A stretch of 64,000 nt of DNA. It comes from Oscillatoriales cyanobacterium USR001 (GTDB taxonomy: Bacteria > Cyanobacteriota > Cyanobacteriia > Cyanobacteriales > Microcoleaceae). Every line of letters starts with the position of its first letter. Position 1 is the stretch's first letter. Below the pieces are notes generated by a model. The model searched no databases. It was not told the origin of the DNA and was given only the letters and a program-made list of their open reading frames with translations. Location: positions 62,001-126,000 of the forward strand of contig MBRE01000022.1 in assembly GCA_001698425.1 (NCBI GenBank), written 5' to 3'. Below are positions 34,926 to 43,434 of this stretch, in pieces. Both the position numbers and the translations under genes were made by a program.

Positions 34926-35987
34926 GTGTCGGAAGGATTTGTCTCACATCCACTACAATTTGAGAATCAGCATCAAAATTTGTGTTTGGAATCTAGTTTG
35001 ATAGACCTTGCACTTTTTGATTTTCAAGTTGATTCTGCTCATTCTGCGGTAGAAGTGGCTCAGTCATTTCAAGCACATCCGCTATTACCGGGAGTCATAT
35101 TGACGGAGCAAAATCAATTTTTGGGGATGATTTCGCGGCGGCGATTTTTTGAATTTATCAGTCGTCCTTACGGGGTAGATTTGTTTTCTAATCGACCAAT
35201 TCATGTTTTATATCACATGGTTCGGACTGATTTTTTAGTATTGCCAGGAGCGGCTTTAATTGTGATGGCGGCTCAGCGAGCAGTACAGCGATCGCCTGAA
35301 TTACTTTATGAGCCTGTTGTTGTCAAAATAGATAATGGAATTTACAAATTATTAGATGTCCATCAATTACTGTTAGCTTTATCCCAGATTCACGAACAAG
35401 CAACCTGGTATATCAGCGAACTTTATTATAACTTAGAATTGGCTAAATCTGAGTTAGAAATGGCTAATTCTGAGTTATTTCGTTTGGCATCTTTAGATGG
35501 TTTAACTCAAATTGCTAATCGGCGGCGATTTGATGAATATTTGGATCGCGAATGGCAAAGATTGGAGCAGGAGCAAACTCCTTTGTCGCTCATTCTCTGC
35601 GATGTTGACTTTTTTAAGATTTATAATGACACTTATGGTCATCAAGCTGGCGATCGCTGTTTGCAACAAATCGCTAAGGCTCTTCAAGATGCAGTTAAAT
35701 CTGAAGCATATTTAGTAGCTCGTTATGGTGGTGAAGAATTTGCCGTTATTCTACCTAATAGTACCTTGGAATATGCCGCTAAGATTGCGGAGCAAATTCG
35801 AGTTTATATGAAAGCGTTAGAAATTAAATATCCTCAGTCACCAATCAGTCCTTATGTCACCTTAACTTTTGGTATAGCTAGTGTAATTCCTCACTCGACA
35901 ACTTCAAAGGAAAACTTGATCGCAGCCGCAGATAAAGCACTTTATCAAGCTAAATTTTTGGGGCGCGATCGCATTTTTTGCTTTTAA
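34926..35987 (+). CDS. Diguanylate cyclase (GGDEF) with N-terminal CBS-like sensor
   Basis: Makes c-di-GMP from two GTP. The N-terminal ~150 residues look like a CBS-pair module (VEVAQSFQAHPLLPGVILTEQNQFLGMISRRRFFEFISRP, quoted in part: GVILTEQNQFLGMIS). A short helix leads to the catalytic GGDEF domain with GGEEF at residues 268-272 and DVDFFKIYNDTYGHQAGD. The product-inhibition RxxD site is lost (SEAY at the aligned place), so feedback inhibition is probably absent. No membrane segments are seen. I choose the GTG at 34926, preceded by TGAGG; the open frame begins at a TTG 27 bases earlier. It sits opposite in strand between the sigma-like gene and the CHAT operon. Confidence 0.85.
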   Translation: MSEGFVSHPLQFENQHQNLCLESSLIDLALFDFQVDSAHSAVEVAQSFQAHPLLPGVILTEQNQFLGMISRRRFFEFISRPYGVDLFSNRPIHVLYHMVRTDFLVLPGAALIVMAAQRAVQRSPELLYEPVVVKIDNGIYKLLDVHQLLLALSQIHEQATWYISELYYNLELAKSELEMANSELFRLASLDGLTQIANRRRFDEYLDREWQRLEQEQTPLSLILCDVDFFKIYNDTYGHQAGDRCLQQIAKALQDAVKSEAYLVARYGGEEFAVILPNSTLEYAAKIAEQIRVYMKALEIKYPQSPISPYVTLTFGIASVIPHSTTSKENLIAAADKALYQAKFLGRDRIFCF

Positions 35988-36021
35988 TTTTTTTGCCTTT
36001 ACCATTAAGATAACTAATGAT

Positions 36022-36702
36022 TTATTCACAAAATTGTTTGGGGATATTTTGAATAAATTTAGTCAAGGTTTCGGAAGGATTTTTTACTTCATAAGCAGAG
36101 CGCAAAACATCCGGCCACATTTGGCGTTCAGCAAAATAATTAGCTTTGGCATAAGCAATCTTTTCTGGGGTGGCTCCCTCTTGCTGCAATTGCGTTTCTA
36201 ATTTGTTTAAATCTACGGTTATACGATCGCGTTCATTGCTAGGAATTACCTGGAATGAAACTTGGAAACTAGGGATATTAGAAACATCTTCAAATATTGC
36301 CCAATCATAATTTTCGCCCGGTTGTAGCAACGGCCCATTATACACGATGCTATTACGATTATTAGCAATTTTTTCGCTCCACAATACTTGTGTACTACGG
36401 CGTTTCCGAACCTCTATTTTTGAGATATTTCCTTGCCAGATAAATAAAGGGCGATCGCTCCAAATTCTAATAGCTTCTCCTGACAAAGATTCGGGAGAAA
36501 TTGTGCATAGTTCAACATTACTACCACGAGATCCACCAGTTTCTTCCCTTCTCGGAGGTTCTTTCTCATATAACTTATCCCAAGGTAACTTTTGCCTTTC
36601 AGTTTCCGCTCTAGCACTTTGCTCTAATAATTGAGGCAGAAATTGGCAAAAAATTAAGGAAAAAGATAGCCAGCAAATAGTCAATATTTTGTGAGTTTTC
36701 AT
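36022..36702 (-). CDS. Secreted DUF928 protein
   Basis: The 226-residue cyanobacterial DUF928 protein begins with a classical signal peptide (MKTHKILTICWLSFSLIF..., cleavage after ARA near residue 32). The mature domain has NVELCTISPESLSGEAIRIWSDRPLFIWQG and ends with helical PEKIAYAKANYFAERQMWPDV, as in family members. Function unknown; the location is periplasm or outer surface. Its start codon overlaps the stop of the CHAT/CHASE2 gene by four bases (ATGA type), so translation is coupled to the sensor gene. This suggests the secreted protein works with the periplasmic CHASE2 domain. Confidence 0.82.
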   Translation of the reverse strand: MKTHKILTICWLSFSLIFCQFLPQLLEQSARAETERQKLPWDKLYEKEPPRREETGGSRGSNVELCTISPESLSGEAIRIWSDRPLFIWQGNISKIEVRKRRSTQVLWSEKIANNRNSIVYNGPLLQPGENYDWAIFEDVSNIPSFQVSFQVIPSNERDRITVDLNKLETQLQQEGATPEKIAYAKANYFAERQMWPDVLRSAYEVKNPSETLTKFIQNIPKQFCE

Positions 36703-39254
36703 TGGTAATCCTTAAGCAAATTTGACCCTGAAAAATGACGGTTTTTAGCGATTTTTTTCTGAGGCGATTTTACCAGCATTGGCAATATGTAAATTCCCGC
36801 CGTTATCGCAGGTAAAAACCAAGGTAATAACACCGCAAAAGTAATGTAAAATTGTAAGCTAATTAATCCATAAATAGCGGTGACTATTAATAGTAACCAA
36901 ACTGCTATTTGACGATGCAATAGCCAGATAGTAGCCGCTTTTCCTAACAACACTGCTAACCCAATTATCCAGAGATCGGGAATCGGAACTACTAGCCTTT
37001 TATGCAAGAAATGATGGATCATATAAGCGTGAGCTTCACCGCCAGTGAAATAGCGGCGCTGATTGTCACCACGCTGATTTAACCAGTATCTAACTGCTGA
37101 TGGAATAGAAAAATTATCTTCTCCATCTCTGATGACTCCTGCTTCACTATATCCTCCCGGTACAATTAAGACAATTTGCTGCGGTAAATGCTGTAATTGT
37201 GGAGAATTAACTTCACTTTTTAGCAGTTCCCAAGCAGGTAGATGTTGATAAATATGTTCGGGAGGAATTGAAAAATCAATAATTGGTTGTAACCACATTT
37301 GACCCCAATCATAAGATAAGCTGGTAATTGGTTGCATTTGTGATGAAGGTGAGAATAATGTTTTGTAGTTTAGTCCTTTTTCTCGGTTGAGATAGGTGAT
37401 TATTTCAGCAAATAAATTAGTTTTATTTGCCAATTTTGGTTGAGGAATTAGATCGTAATGTGGGTTAACTATATTTGATTTTTGATGGGCTATTAAAGCT
37501 GATTTTGAGTCGGCTTCTAGGTTCATCCAATAAGCCAATGCTAACATATAAGCTAAGGGCATTTTAGCAGAACTAGGATGATCGTTTGGCACTAATCTCA
37601 TATACCAGTGTATCATGTTAATATGACCTTGAAAACTCCAATTTTGACTGGCAATTTCTGGTAATACTTTCAGCCATCCTTCGGTGTCATCGCGCACAGA
37701 TGCGAAGACAAACCAAGTGGGATGAGGTTGTTTTTGCACGGCGGATTTTATTGATTGAGCAAGTATGCGATCGCTTTCAATATGTGGTCTGTCTAATAAA
37801 TAATCTATGCCAATAATTCGAGCATTAATTTCTGTAAGTTTATTAATTAATTTGGCAAGATACTCGCGATTCATCGGCTTAGGATTAGAAATTTTTGCCT
37901 CTCTGATTGATTTATCATCAATGGCTACTAACAGCACTTTCGGAGTTTCTGCTTTAGGCAATTGCCCTGTCATCTGGCGATAAATAGATTGTGTTAAAAC
38001 TCTTTTTTCTAATAGATAATCTTGTACTGTTAATGATAAACTCAGCAAGACTAAAGCCGCAATTCCAATAACCTCTGTGGTAGTGGGTGAAAGGCGCTTA
38101 ATAAACTCTTTAAAGCCATAAGGTTTAATTTGAAAAAATACTGCGCCTGGGTGACAGAATAAGGAAGGAACTAGGCAAGCAGAGGGATAAGTTAAGCTTT
38201 TTTCTAATCGGAGATATTGACAAGCTGCGATTAAAGCATCTTGGACATTTTTGTGTTCGGCTATTTCCTGTAAAAACCTAGATAAAAATACCTGTGCTAC
38301 CTGATTATGAATCGGTTCTCGCATAATTGCCACTTGATTTAATCCCAAATCAATTAGGGAACTAGCTATGCTTAAACCACAGCAAGAATTAAATAGAGCA
38401 AACTTTAATCCGCGTTCTTTTGCTAAGATTAATTGGGGTTTAATTTCACTAATTGATATACAAACATCGGGGGCGATCGCTAATTCCCCGCCAGTAATTG
38501 CTGTTTCGTTACTGTGTCCCGCAAAAAATAGTATATCCCACCCCTTTTCATCAGCTAAAGCTTGACAAATATTGGCTTTTAATTCACTAATATCTAATCC
38601 AGGTTGCCAACCAACAAACTTAATTTCCGCGCTACGAGAAAGGGAGCGCACAGCGGCGCGATCGCCCTGAAAATTCAACCCCGTATCATCTCCTAAAATC
38701 GCTAAAATTCTTGCCTTTTTACTGCGTTTATGGGGCTGATTTATCTCAGTTTCACTACGAATAGTCAAAGGAATCCGCACAATCCGAATTTCCCCTAAAG
38801 TGGGAAAATCTGCCCCAATTTCCCAGGATTCCCAAGGCAAACGTTCTATTTCAATGGGATAGCAAGAAAGAAATACATTAACATTAGGATATTGGCTATT
38901 AATAATTGTAGAATTATTAACACCCGGTAATCTACTATTGGCAATTTCTGCCCGAATTTCAAATAACTCCGCACTCCGCAACCAATGGTGAAATTCTGAT
39001 AGCAATCTCGCTTCGGCTTGAATTAACCTTGCGTGCCAATCTATCGGCGGTGGCGCAATACTCCCACTAGCTTCTACACGCCCTCTCAAAGCTGATTTGT
39101 AAAAGCTCAAATAAGTGCGTTGCCACTCTTGATATAAACTTGAAATTGACTCTGGATAGTCCAATGTTGCTGATAGTTGTTGTCCTGTCCCCCAAGATAA
39201 TTCAAACAAGCAACTTTGAGCAAATCGCTGAATTTTGAGCCGAAATATTGTCAT
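36699..39254 (-). CDS. CHAT protease - CHASE2 membrane sensor
   Basis: An 851-residue membrane protein. The N-terminal ~170 residues are a CHAT-associated region. The CHAT (caspase/HetF-like) domain at ~180-375 keeps the catalytic dyad: His247 in FFAGHSNE and Cys291 (or 292) in LFNSCCGLS. A transmembrane helix at ~394-412 leads to a periplasmic CHASE2 domain (~420-740; VLLVAIDDKSI, IIGIDYLLDRP), then two or three C-terminal helices (~755-830) and a basic tail. CHAT domains are cysteine proteases; CHASE2 senses unknown extracytoplasmic signals. It is second in an operon, 22 bp after DUF1822 and overlapping DUF928 by 4 bp. Inferred role: signal-gated intracellular proteolysis. Confidence 0.88.
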   Translation of the reverse strand: MTIFRLKIQRFAQSCLFELSWGTGQQLSATLDYPESISSLYQEWQRTYLSFYKSALRGRVEASGSIAPPPIDWHARLIQAEARLLSEFHHWLRSAELFEIRAEIANSRLPGVNNSTIINSQYPNVNVFLSCYPIEIERLPWESWEIGADFPTLGEIRIVRIPLTIRSETEINQPHKRSKKARILAILGDDTGLNFQGDRAAVRSLSRSAEIKFVGWQPGLDISELKANICQALADEKGWDILFFAGHSNETAITGGELAIAPDVCISISEIKPQLILAKERGLKFALFNSCCGLSIASSLIDLGLNQVAIMREPIHNQVAQVFLSRFLQEIAEHKNVQDALIAACQYLRLEKSLTYPSACLVPSLFCHPGAVFFQIKPYGFKEFIKRLSPTTTEVIGIAALVLLSLSLTVQDYLLEKRVLTQSIYRQMTGQLPKAETPKVLLVAIDDKSIREAKISNPKPMNREYLAKLINKLTEINARIIGIDYLLDRPHIESDRILAQSIKSAVQKQPHPTWFVFASVRDDTEGWLKVLPEIASQNWSFQGHINMIHWYMRLVPNDHPSSAKMPLAYMLALAYWMNLEADSKSALIAHQKSNIVNPHYDLIPQPKLANKTNLFAEIITYLNREKGLNYKTLFSPSSQMQPITSLSYDWGQMWLQPIIDFSIPPEHIYQHLPAWELLKSEVNSPQLQHLPQQIVLIVPGGYSEAGVIRDGEDNFSIPSAVRYWLNQRGDNQRRYFTGGEAHAYMIHHFLHKRLVVPIPDLWIIGLAVLLGKAATIWLLHRQIAVWLLLIVTAIYGLISLQFYITFAVLLPWFLPAITAGIYILPMLVKSPQKKIAKNRHFSGSNLLKDYQ

Positions 39255-39276
39255 TTATTTCACTTTTAGTAGGCTT

Positions 39277-40602
39277 TTAATGAGGGCGGAAAGCAAAAGA
39301 AGGTAATGTTAAGCTTGCACCATTATTGAGGGCAATAGTAACAGTAAATTGTTCATCCCAGGTTCCCGCGACTAAGCTGTAAAGATAAGGTTCAACAGTG
39401 TTCGGTTTGAGCACTTGTTCCACCAATAGGCTCACATTGTCGCTCACTTGCATTGTAACACCATTGGGGAGACGAGTGCCAGTAGGGGAACCTCCTAATA
39501 TTAACAACAATTTCCACTCTGGGATATTTTCTACGGAAAGTAACGGCCAACTGAGGGCATAAAGTCGTAGGGGAGTTGATGCTAAATCAAAGGTTTTGCA
39601 AGCGCCTCTTGCTGCTGGTGAAATTGCTGTTCCTCGACGCTCTAATTGGGTGACTATGGCTTCTAATTCTTCAATAGGCGATCGCATGGCTGTCCCCCCC
39701 GCTAAACCTAGTTTTTCGGAATTAAAAGCAGGTAGTAATACCCACGATAATTCTCGCGCTAAATCATCGATTTCATCGCGCAACCATAACCCCACATTTA
39801 ATATTTTCTGTGTTAATTTTGGTGGTTGATTGAGGCTAATTAGCTCTTGATGTAGCCAATTTAATAGCGGTGGATTGGTGAGAATTTCTGTGGCTTGTTG
39901 CCAATTAATTAGCTGCCAAATTTCTCTTTTTCCTGATTGTAATTGTGGTAATATTGGAGACAATTGAGCTTGGATTGCTGATAGAGTTGCGGGGCGGCGC
40001 ACGGGGGGAACCGGTAAGACAATTGCCGTTGATTCTAAGCAACGTAAATACAGCATTAAGTCATCGGTATTAGGGTTAAACCAACTCAAAGGTAGGGGAT
40101 ATGTCCAGTCAGAATCGGCTGGTAAATTGATTGCCCTAAATCGTTCTATTAATTGGTCGTAACGCATAAATCCGATGATTGTTGCGGCTTCAATTTCTTC
40201 AGATACTTCGACAATGACATAAAAATGAGCGGTAAACTCTGGTATTTCTAATGCTGGTCTAGGAAGAGATATTTCATCATCTGTTAAACTACCCATTGCC
40301 AGTAAACAAATCTTAAAATCGCCGACTTGTAAGTTGCAAACTGCTTCAATAAAGTTGGTATATTGAGGCTGTAAAATTGAGCTATTTTCCTGATTTATGG
40401 AAAGTAACGGTGCTTTTTCTTCTGACCATTGAGTGAAAGCAAATAAAGCTAAGATGTTCAAATAAGCTTGCCATTGTTGCTTTTGATTGGGAATTTTACT
40501 ACTCAGTTGAATTGCTTGTTGAATCGCGGCGGGAGTAAGCGCGATCGCCTCTGTTTGCCAGGATTCAAAATCGAGTTCGTCTTCGGTTAAATAGTTAGTC
40601 AT
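39277..40602 (-). CDS. DUF1822 family protein
   Basis: A soluble 441-residue cyanobacterial protein with the DUF1822 architecture. The N-terminal half has WQAYLNILALFAFTQWSEE and VCNLQVGDFKICLLAMGS; the C-terminal half has VNIGLWL-like NVGLWLRDEIDDLARELSW and ends in WDEQFTVTIALNNGASLTLPSFAF. No catalytic motif or membrane segment is visible. The family recurrently neighbours CHASE2, DUF928 and sigma-like genes. It is the first gene of the operon here and a reasonable candidate partner, regulator or substrate for the CHAT protease, which is inference from gene order. Confidence 0.85.
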   Translation of the reverse strand: MTNYLTEDELDFESWQTEAIALTPAAIQQAIQLSSKIPNQKQQWQAYLNILALFAFTQWSEEKAPLLSINQENSSILQPQYTNFIEAVCNLQVGDFKICLLAMGSLTDDEISLPRPALEIPEFTAHFYVIVEVSEEIEAATIIGFMRYDQLIERFRAINLPADSDWTYPLPLSWFNPNTDDLMLYLRCLESTAIVLPVPPVRRPATLSAIQAQLSPILPQLQSGKREIWQLINWQQATEILTNPPLLNWLHQELISLNQPPKLTQKILNVGLWLRDEIDDLARELSWVLLPAFNSEKLGLAGGTAMRSPIEELEAIVTQLERRGTAISPAARGACKTFDLASTPLRLYALSWPLLSVENIPEWKLLLILGGSPTGTRLPNGVTMQVSDNVSLLVEQVLKPNTVEPYLYSLVAGTWDEQFTVTIALNNGASLTLPSFAFRPH

Positions 40603-40701
40603 GGGTTAATATTTCCTGAGCGTTGGACTTTTGGGTAAATGTCTTTGTTATCGATCTATATATCTGAGAGTTTAGGGGGTATGCAAGGATTGTTGTATTC
40701 A

Positions 40702-41325
40702 TTACTCACCCATTTCTAATTTCCCCAGTATAATTAAACTTTCTAAGTCTTCTACAGCATCGGGAAGAAAATCTTTTATGACTTTTCTGACTAACTGTAA
40801 ATTATTTTCATCTGCACCTCCTAGCATCCTTGTCAAATCCCCCATATCTATACCACGACTAGCTTTTATTTTCATTAAAACTAGATAAGGTAATCCAATA
40901 ATTGGCAATCCATCAGGAGCTACATGATAATTCTTAATTGCTTCTTGTACCCAAGATTCGTTTGATTCAATGACATCTAAATAAGTACCATCTGGTAATT
41001 CCCAAGTGCAGCCACCAATACTAAGTTCTCCGACTCTCTGACTACCTGCTTGCTGTAATTCTCTATAGAGATTAGCCGCATCTTCGGTAAATACTAAAAT
41101 ATTGAGATCGTCAGTCATTCGTTCAGGCATATAGAGGCGAGTAGCAATTCCTCCTACTACTACAAAAAGAGTCTTTTTAAGAATCGTTTTAATATTAGTC
41201 ACGGGATGATTCCAAGTCCTTTTTTTTAGAAATTCTTGACTACTACCACTACCCGGATGACATCTACGCAGTGCAATTTCAAGGTAGATTTTTCGTCTTT
41301 GTTTGGGAAGTTTTAGATCGATCAT
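40702..41325 (-). CDS. Nucleotidyltransferase-fold protein, degenerate active site
   Basis: A 207-residue protein with the nucleotidyltransferase signature at residues 53-78: LFVVVGGIATRLYMPERMTDD, quoted in part (VVVGGIATRLYMPERMT), followed by DDLNILV. Related proteins have DLDIL at this point, so Asn75 replaces a metal-binding Asp. The N terminus carries an RCHPGSGSSQEFLKKRTWNHPV-type segment (part shown: SQEFLKKRTWNHP) seen in cyanobacterial homologues. Such genes resemble AbiEii/MNT-type toxin or antitoxin components. A divergent HTH gene lies 266 bp away; whether they pair is unknown. Confidence 0.6.
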   Translation of the reverse strand: MIDLKLPKQRRKIYLEIALRRCHPGSGSSQEFLKKRTWNHPVTNIKTILKKTLFVVVGGIATRLYMPERMTDDLNILVFTEDAANLYRELQQAGSQRVGELSIGGCTWELPDGTYLDVIESNESWVQEAIKNYHVAPDGLPIIGLPYLVLMKIKASRGIDMGDLTRMLGGADENNLQLVRKVIKDFLPDAVEDLESLIILGKLEMGE

Positions 41326-41510
41326 AATTATACATTTGAAAACAGACCCTAGTGTGAAAAAGTGGCGTACTCGATCGCTTCAGGAGTCGCAAGCTTACCA
41401 AATGCGTCAAAAAACTTGGCTTTTGGCGGTTTTACTGATACTATCTGATAAATGGACTTAATCTAAAATAGTCAAAAACTTAGCCCGATCGCCCGAAATC
41501 TTTAATCATC

Positions 41511-41539
41511 TTTAAAAATACCTATTTTTACTATATAAT
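41511..41539 (+). promoter_or_regulatory. Sigma-70-type promoter of the HTH gene
   Basis: TTTAAA (41511-41516), a 17-bp spacer and a perfect TATAAT (41534-41539) lie about 50 bp before the HTH start. The -10 matches consensus and the -35 is weak. Confidence 0.45.
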
Positions 41540-41591
41540 GTAAAGTGTTTTTTGAAAAGGAATTTGATATTGTCGAGGAGCATCTAAAAAT

Positions 41592-41897
41592 ATGGATCTG
41601 GAAGCCCTGAGAGAGCGTGCGGGGCTCACCCGTGCCGAAGTTGCAATCAAACTTGGAATCAGTGAAACCAGCGTTCGTAACTGGGAAACGGGGCGCACAG
41701 AGCCCACTATGACCCCGAACAAATACATGGAGGCCTTAAAGCTTTTTCAATGTACCCCAGAAGAAATGGCAACAGCCAGCCAAAAATCAATGAATCAGAG
41801 ACACAAACGCAAACCTGGAAGACCCAAAAGGGTAATTGAAAACGGGATTGAAGAAGTTGCTGATTCCAAGATTAGTGCGAGAGAAAAGTACAACTAA
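41592..41897 (+). CDS. XRE-family helix-turn-helix regulator
   Basis: A 101-residue protein whose first ~60 residues are a Cro/C1-type HTH (LRERAGLTRAEVAIKLGISETSVRNWETGRTEP, quoted in part: AEVAIKLGISETSVRNWE). The C-terminal ~40 residues are basic and disordered with KRKPGRPKR, an AT-hook-like GRP core that would bind the minor groove. A GAGGAG site lies 12 bases before the ATG. Targets unknown; divergent from the nucleotidyltransferase-fold gene. Confidence 0.85.
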   Translation: MDLEALRERAGLTRAEVAIKLGISETSVRNWETGRTEPTMTPNKYMEALKLFQCTPEEMATASQKSMNQRHKRKPGRPKRVIENGIEEVADSKISAREKYN

Positions 41898-42077
41898 ACC
41901 AGTTAGTTGAATAATTATTTAGGGAGGATATTATGTGCTAATCATTAGGTGAAGAACTTAAAATTAACCCGCTATTAATTTCTAATTACTGATAAATTTC
42001 CCATGATTTGTATGGTTTTTAGAAAAATTGGCGGGTTGATTAAAGTTTTAATTTTGTATAGTTTAAGGAGATAAGTA

Positions 42078-42650
42078 ATGATGACAGCACTAATTTTAAA
42101 CTTAGACAATATTAGCTTGACAGATGAACAATTTTACCAACTCTGCCAAAATAATCAAAACTGTCAATTAGAAAGAACAGCAAAGGGAGAATTAGTAATT
42201 ATGCCACCAGTAGGAGGAGTTAGCGGGAATCGGGAAGCCGATTTCATTACAGACTTAAACATCTGGAATCGCCAAACTAAACTTGGTAAAGTTTTTAGTT
42301 CTTCAACTATTTTTCGGTTGCCAAATGGAGGCGATCGCTCTCCTGATGCGGCTTGGGTGAAATTAGAAAAATGGCAAGTTTTAACCTTGGAACAACAAGA
42401 AAAATTCCCACCAATTTGCCCAGATTTTGTAATTGAATTGCGGTCAAAAACTGATGCCCTTAAACCCCTGCAAGAAAAAATGCAGGAATACCTCAATAGT
42501 GGTTTACAATTAGGCTGGTTAATTAACCCGCAACAGCAACAAATAGAAATTTATCGACCTAATCAAGCTGTAGAAATTATCTCGTTACCTGCCACACTTT
42601 CAGGAGAAGAAGTATTGCCAGGATTTCTTTTAGATATGACAGTATTTTAA
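42078..42650 (+). CDS. Uma2 family (DUF820) endonuclease-like protein
   Basis: A 190-residue canonical Uma2 protein: LTDEQFYQLCQNNQNCQLERT start, GDRSPDAAWV and PDFVIELRSKTD giving the PD...(D/E)XK-like residues, then LGWLINPQQQQIEIYRP. AAGGAG precedes the ATG by 9 bases. It is the best-preserved of the three Uma2 genes here. Biological role unknown. Confidence 0.87.
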   Translation: MMTALILNLDNISLTDEQFYQLCQNNQNCQLERTAKGELVIMPPVGGVSGNREADFITDLNIWNRQTKLGKVFSSSTIFRLPNGGDRSPDAAWVKLEKWQVLTLEQQEKFPPICPDFVIELRSKTDALKPLQEKMQEYLNSGLQLGWLINPQQQQIEIYRPNQAVEIISLPATLSGEEVLPGFLLDMTVF

Positions 42651-42721
42651 ACTGTTTAAGTTTCTCAAGTAATTAATAGCGCTAGACTCGAATATTCTTG
42701 ACGATCGAATTAGCGAAACTC

Positions 42722-43333
42722 TCAACAAATTGGTCGTTTCCCTGGTTTCACGCCATGAATATACTCGCTGCCTGACTGAGGCCATCCACGCTTATAATAG
42801 GCTGATTGTGGTTGACCCCAACCTAATTGTAAGAGAATTTCTAAGAAATCTAATTTCTCCCATTTCCAAATAGCTGCCCATTCAGTTCGCTGGACAATTC
42901 CATCTACATCTTCTGGCTGAATTTGTCGATAATCTTTGCCACTATTAATGCTTAAATACAAATCCATGCCGATTGTTACTTGCTGCCAAAATTCCAAAAT
43001 TGAAGCTTTAGCTGCGATTAAGATTTTTAAATCTTTAGGTAAAGCAATTAATTGTTCATCAACTGTGGGATAATTAAGAGTGTGACCGTTAAGCGTCATT
43101 TTCTGCCAAATAATCCCAGAAACTTGATATTCTTCTTGGTATTGGTGAACGGCGGCTTTAAAATCTTGATAGGCTGTGAATTTTTGCACGCCATCGGATT
43201 TGAGGAAGCGATCGATCACGGGGTTGCCGGTAGAATATCCCGCAGCCAATTTTAGGCGATGCCCCTGTAGGCACGCTTGGCGTTCTGCCTCTAAAATTTT
43301 AATTAGTTCTTCCGTGCTGTAGACTTTGGACAT
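42722..43333 (-). CDS. Conserved cyanobacterial hypothetical protein
   Basis: A soluble 203-residue protein with no motif I can assign. An N-terminal helix (STEELIKILEAERQACLQGHRLKL) leads into a mixed domain rich in aromatic residues (EEYQVSGIIWQKMTLNGHTLNYP), ending in a Tyr/Trp/Gly-rich tail (GWGQPQSAYYKRGWPQSGSEY). No signal peptide or membrane helix. Divergent from the CPBP protease gene by about 100 bp. Confidence 0.6.
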   Translation of the reverse strand: MSKVYSTEELIKILEAERQACLQGHRLKLAAGYSTGNPVIDRFLKSDGVQKFTAYQDFKAAVHQYQEEYQVSGIIWQKMTLNGHTLNYPTVDEQLIALPKDLKILIAAKASILEFWQQVTIGMDLYLSINSGKDYRQIQPEDVDGIVQRTEWAAIWKWEKLDFLEILLQLGWGQPQSAYYKRGWPQSGSEYIHGVKPGKRPIC

Positions 43334-43434
43334 GAGCAGCCCCTGAATAATTGCCAGACAGCCGTTATAATTTTAGATATTTTATAGCATATTTTATGCT
43401 CAAATAACAATAACAGAACAAATTGGAGGCTTAA

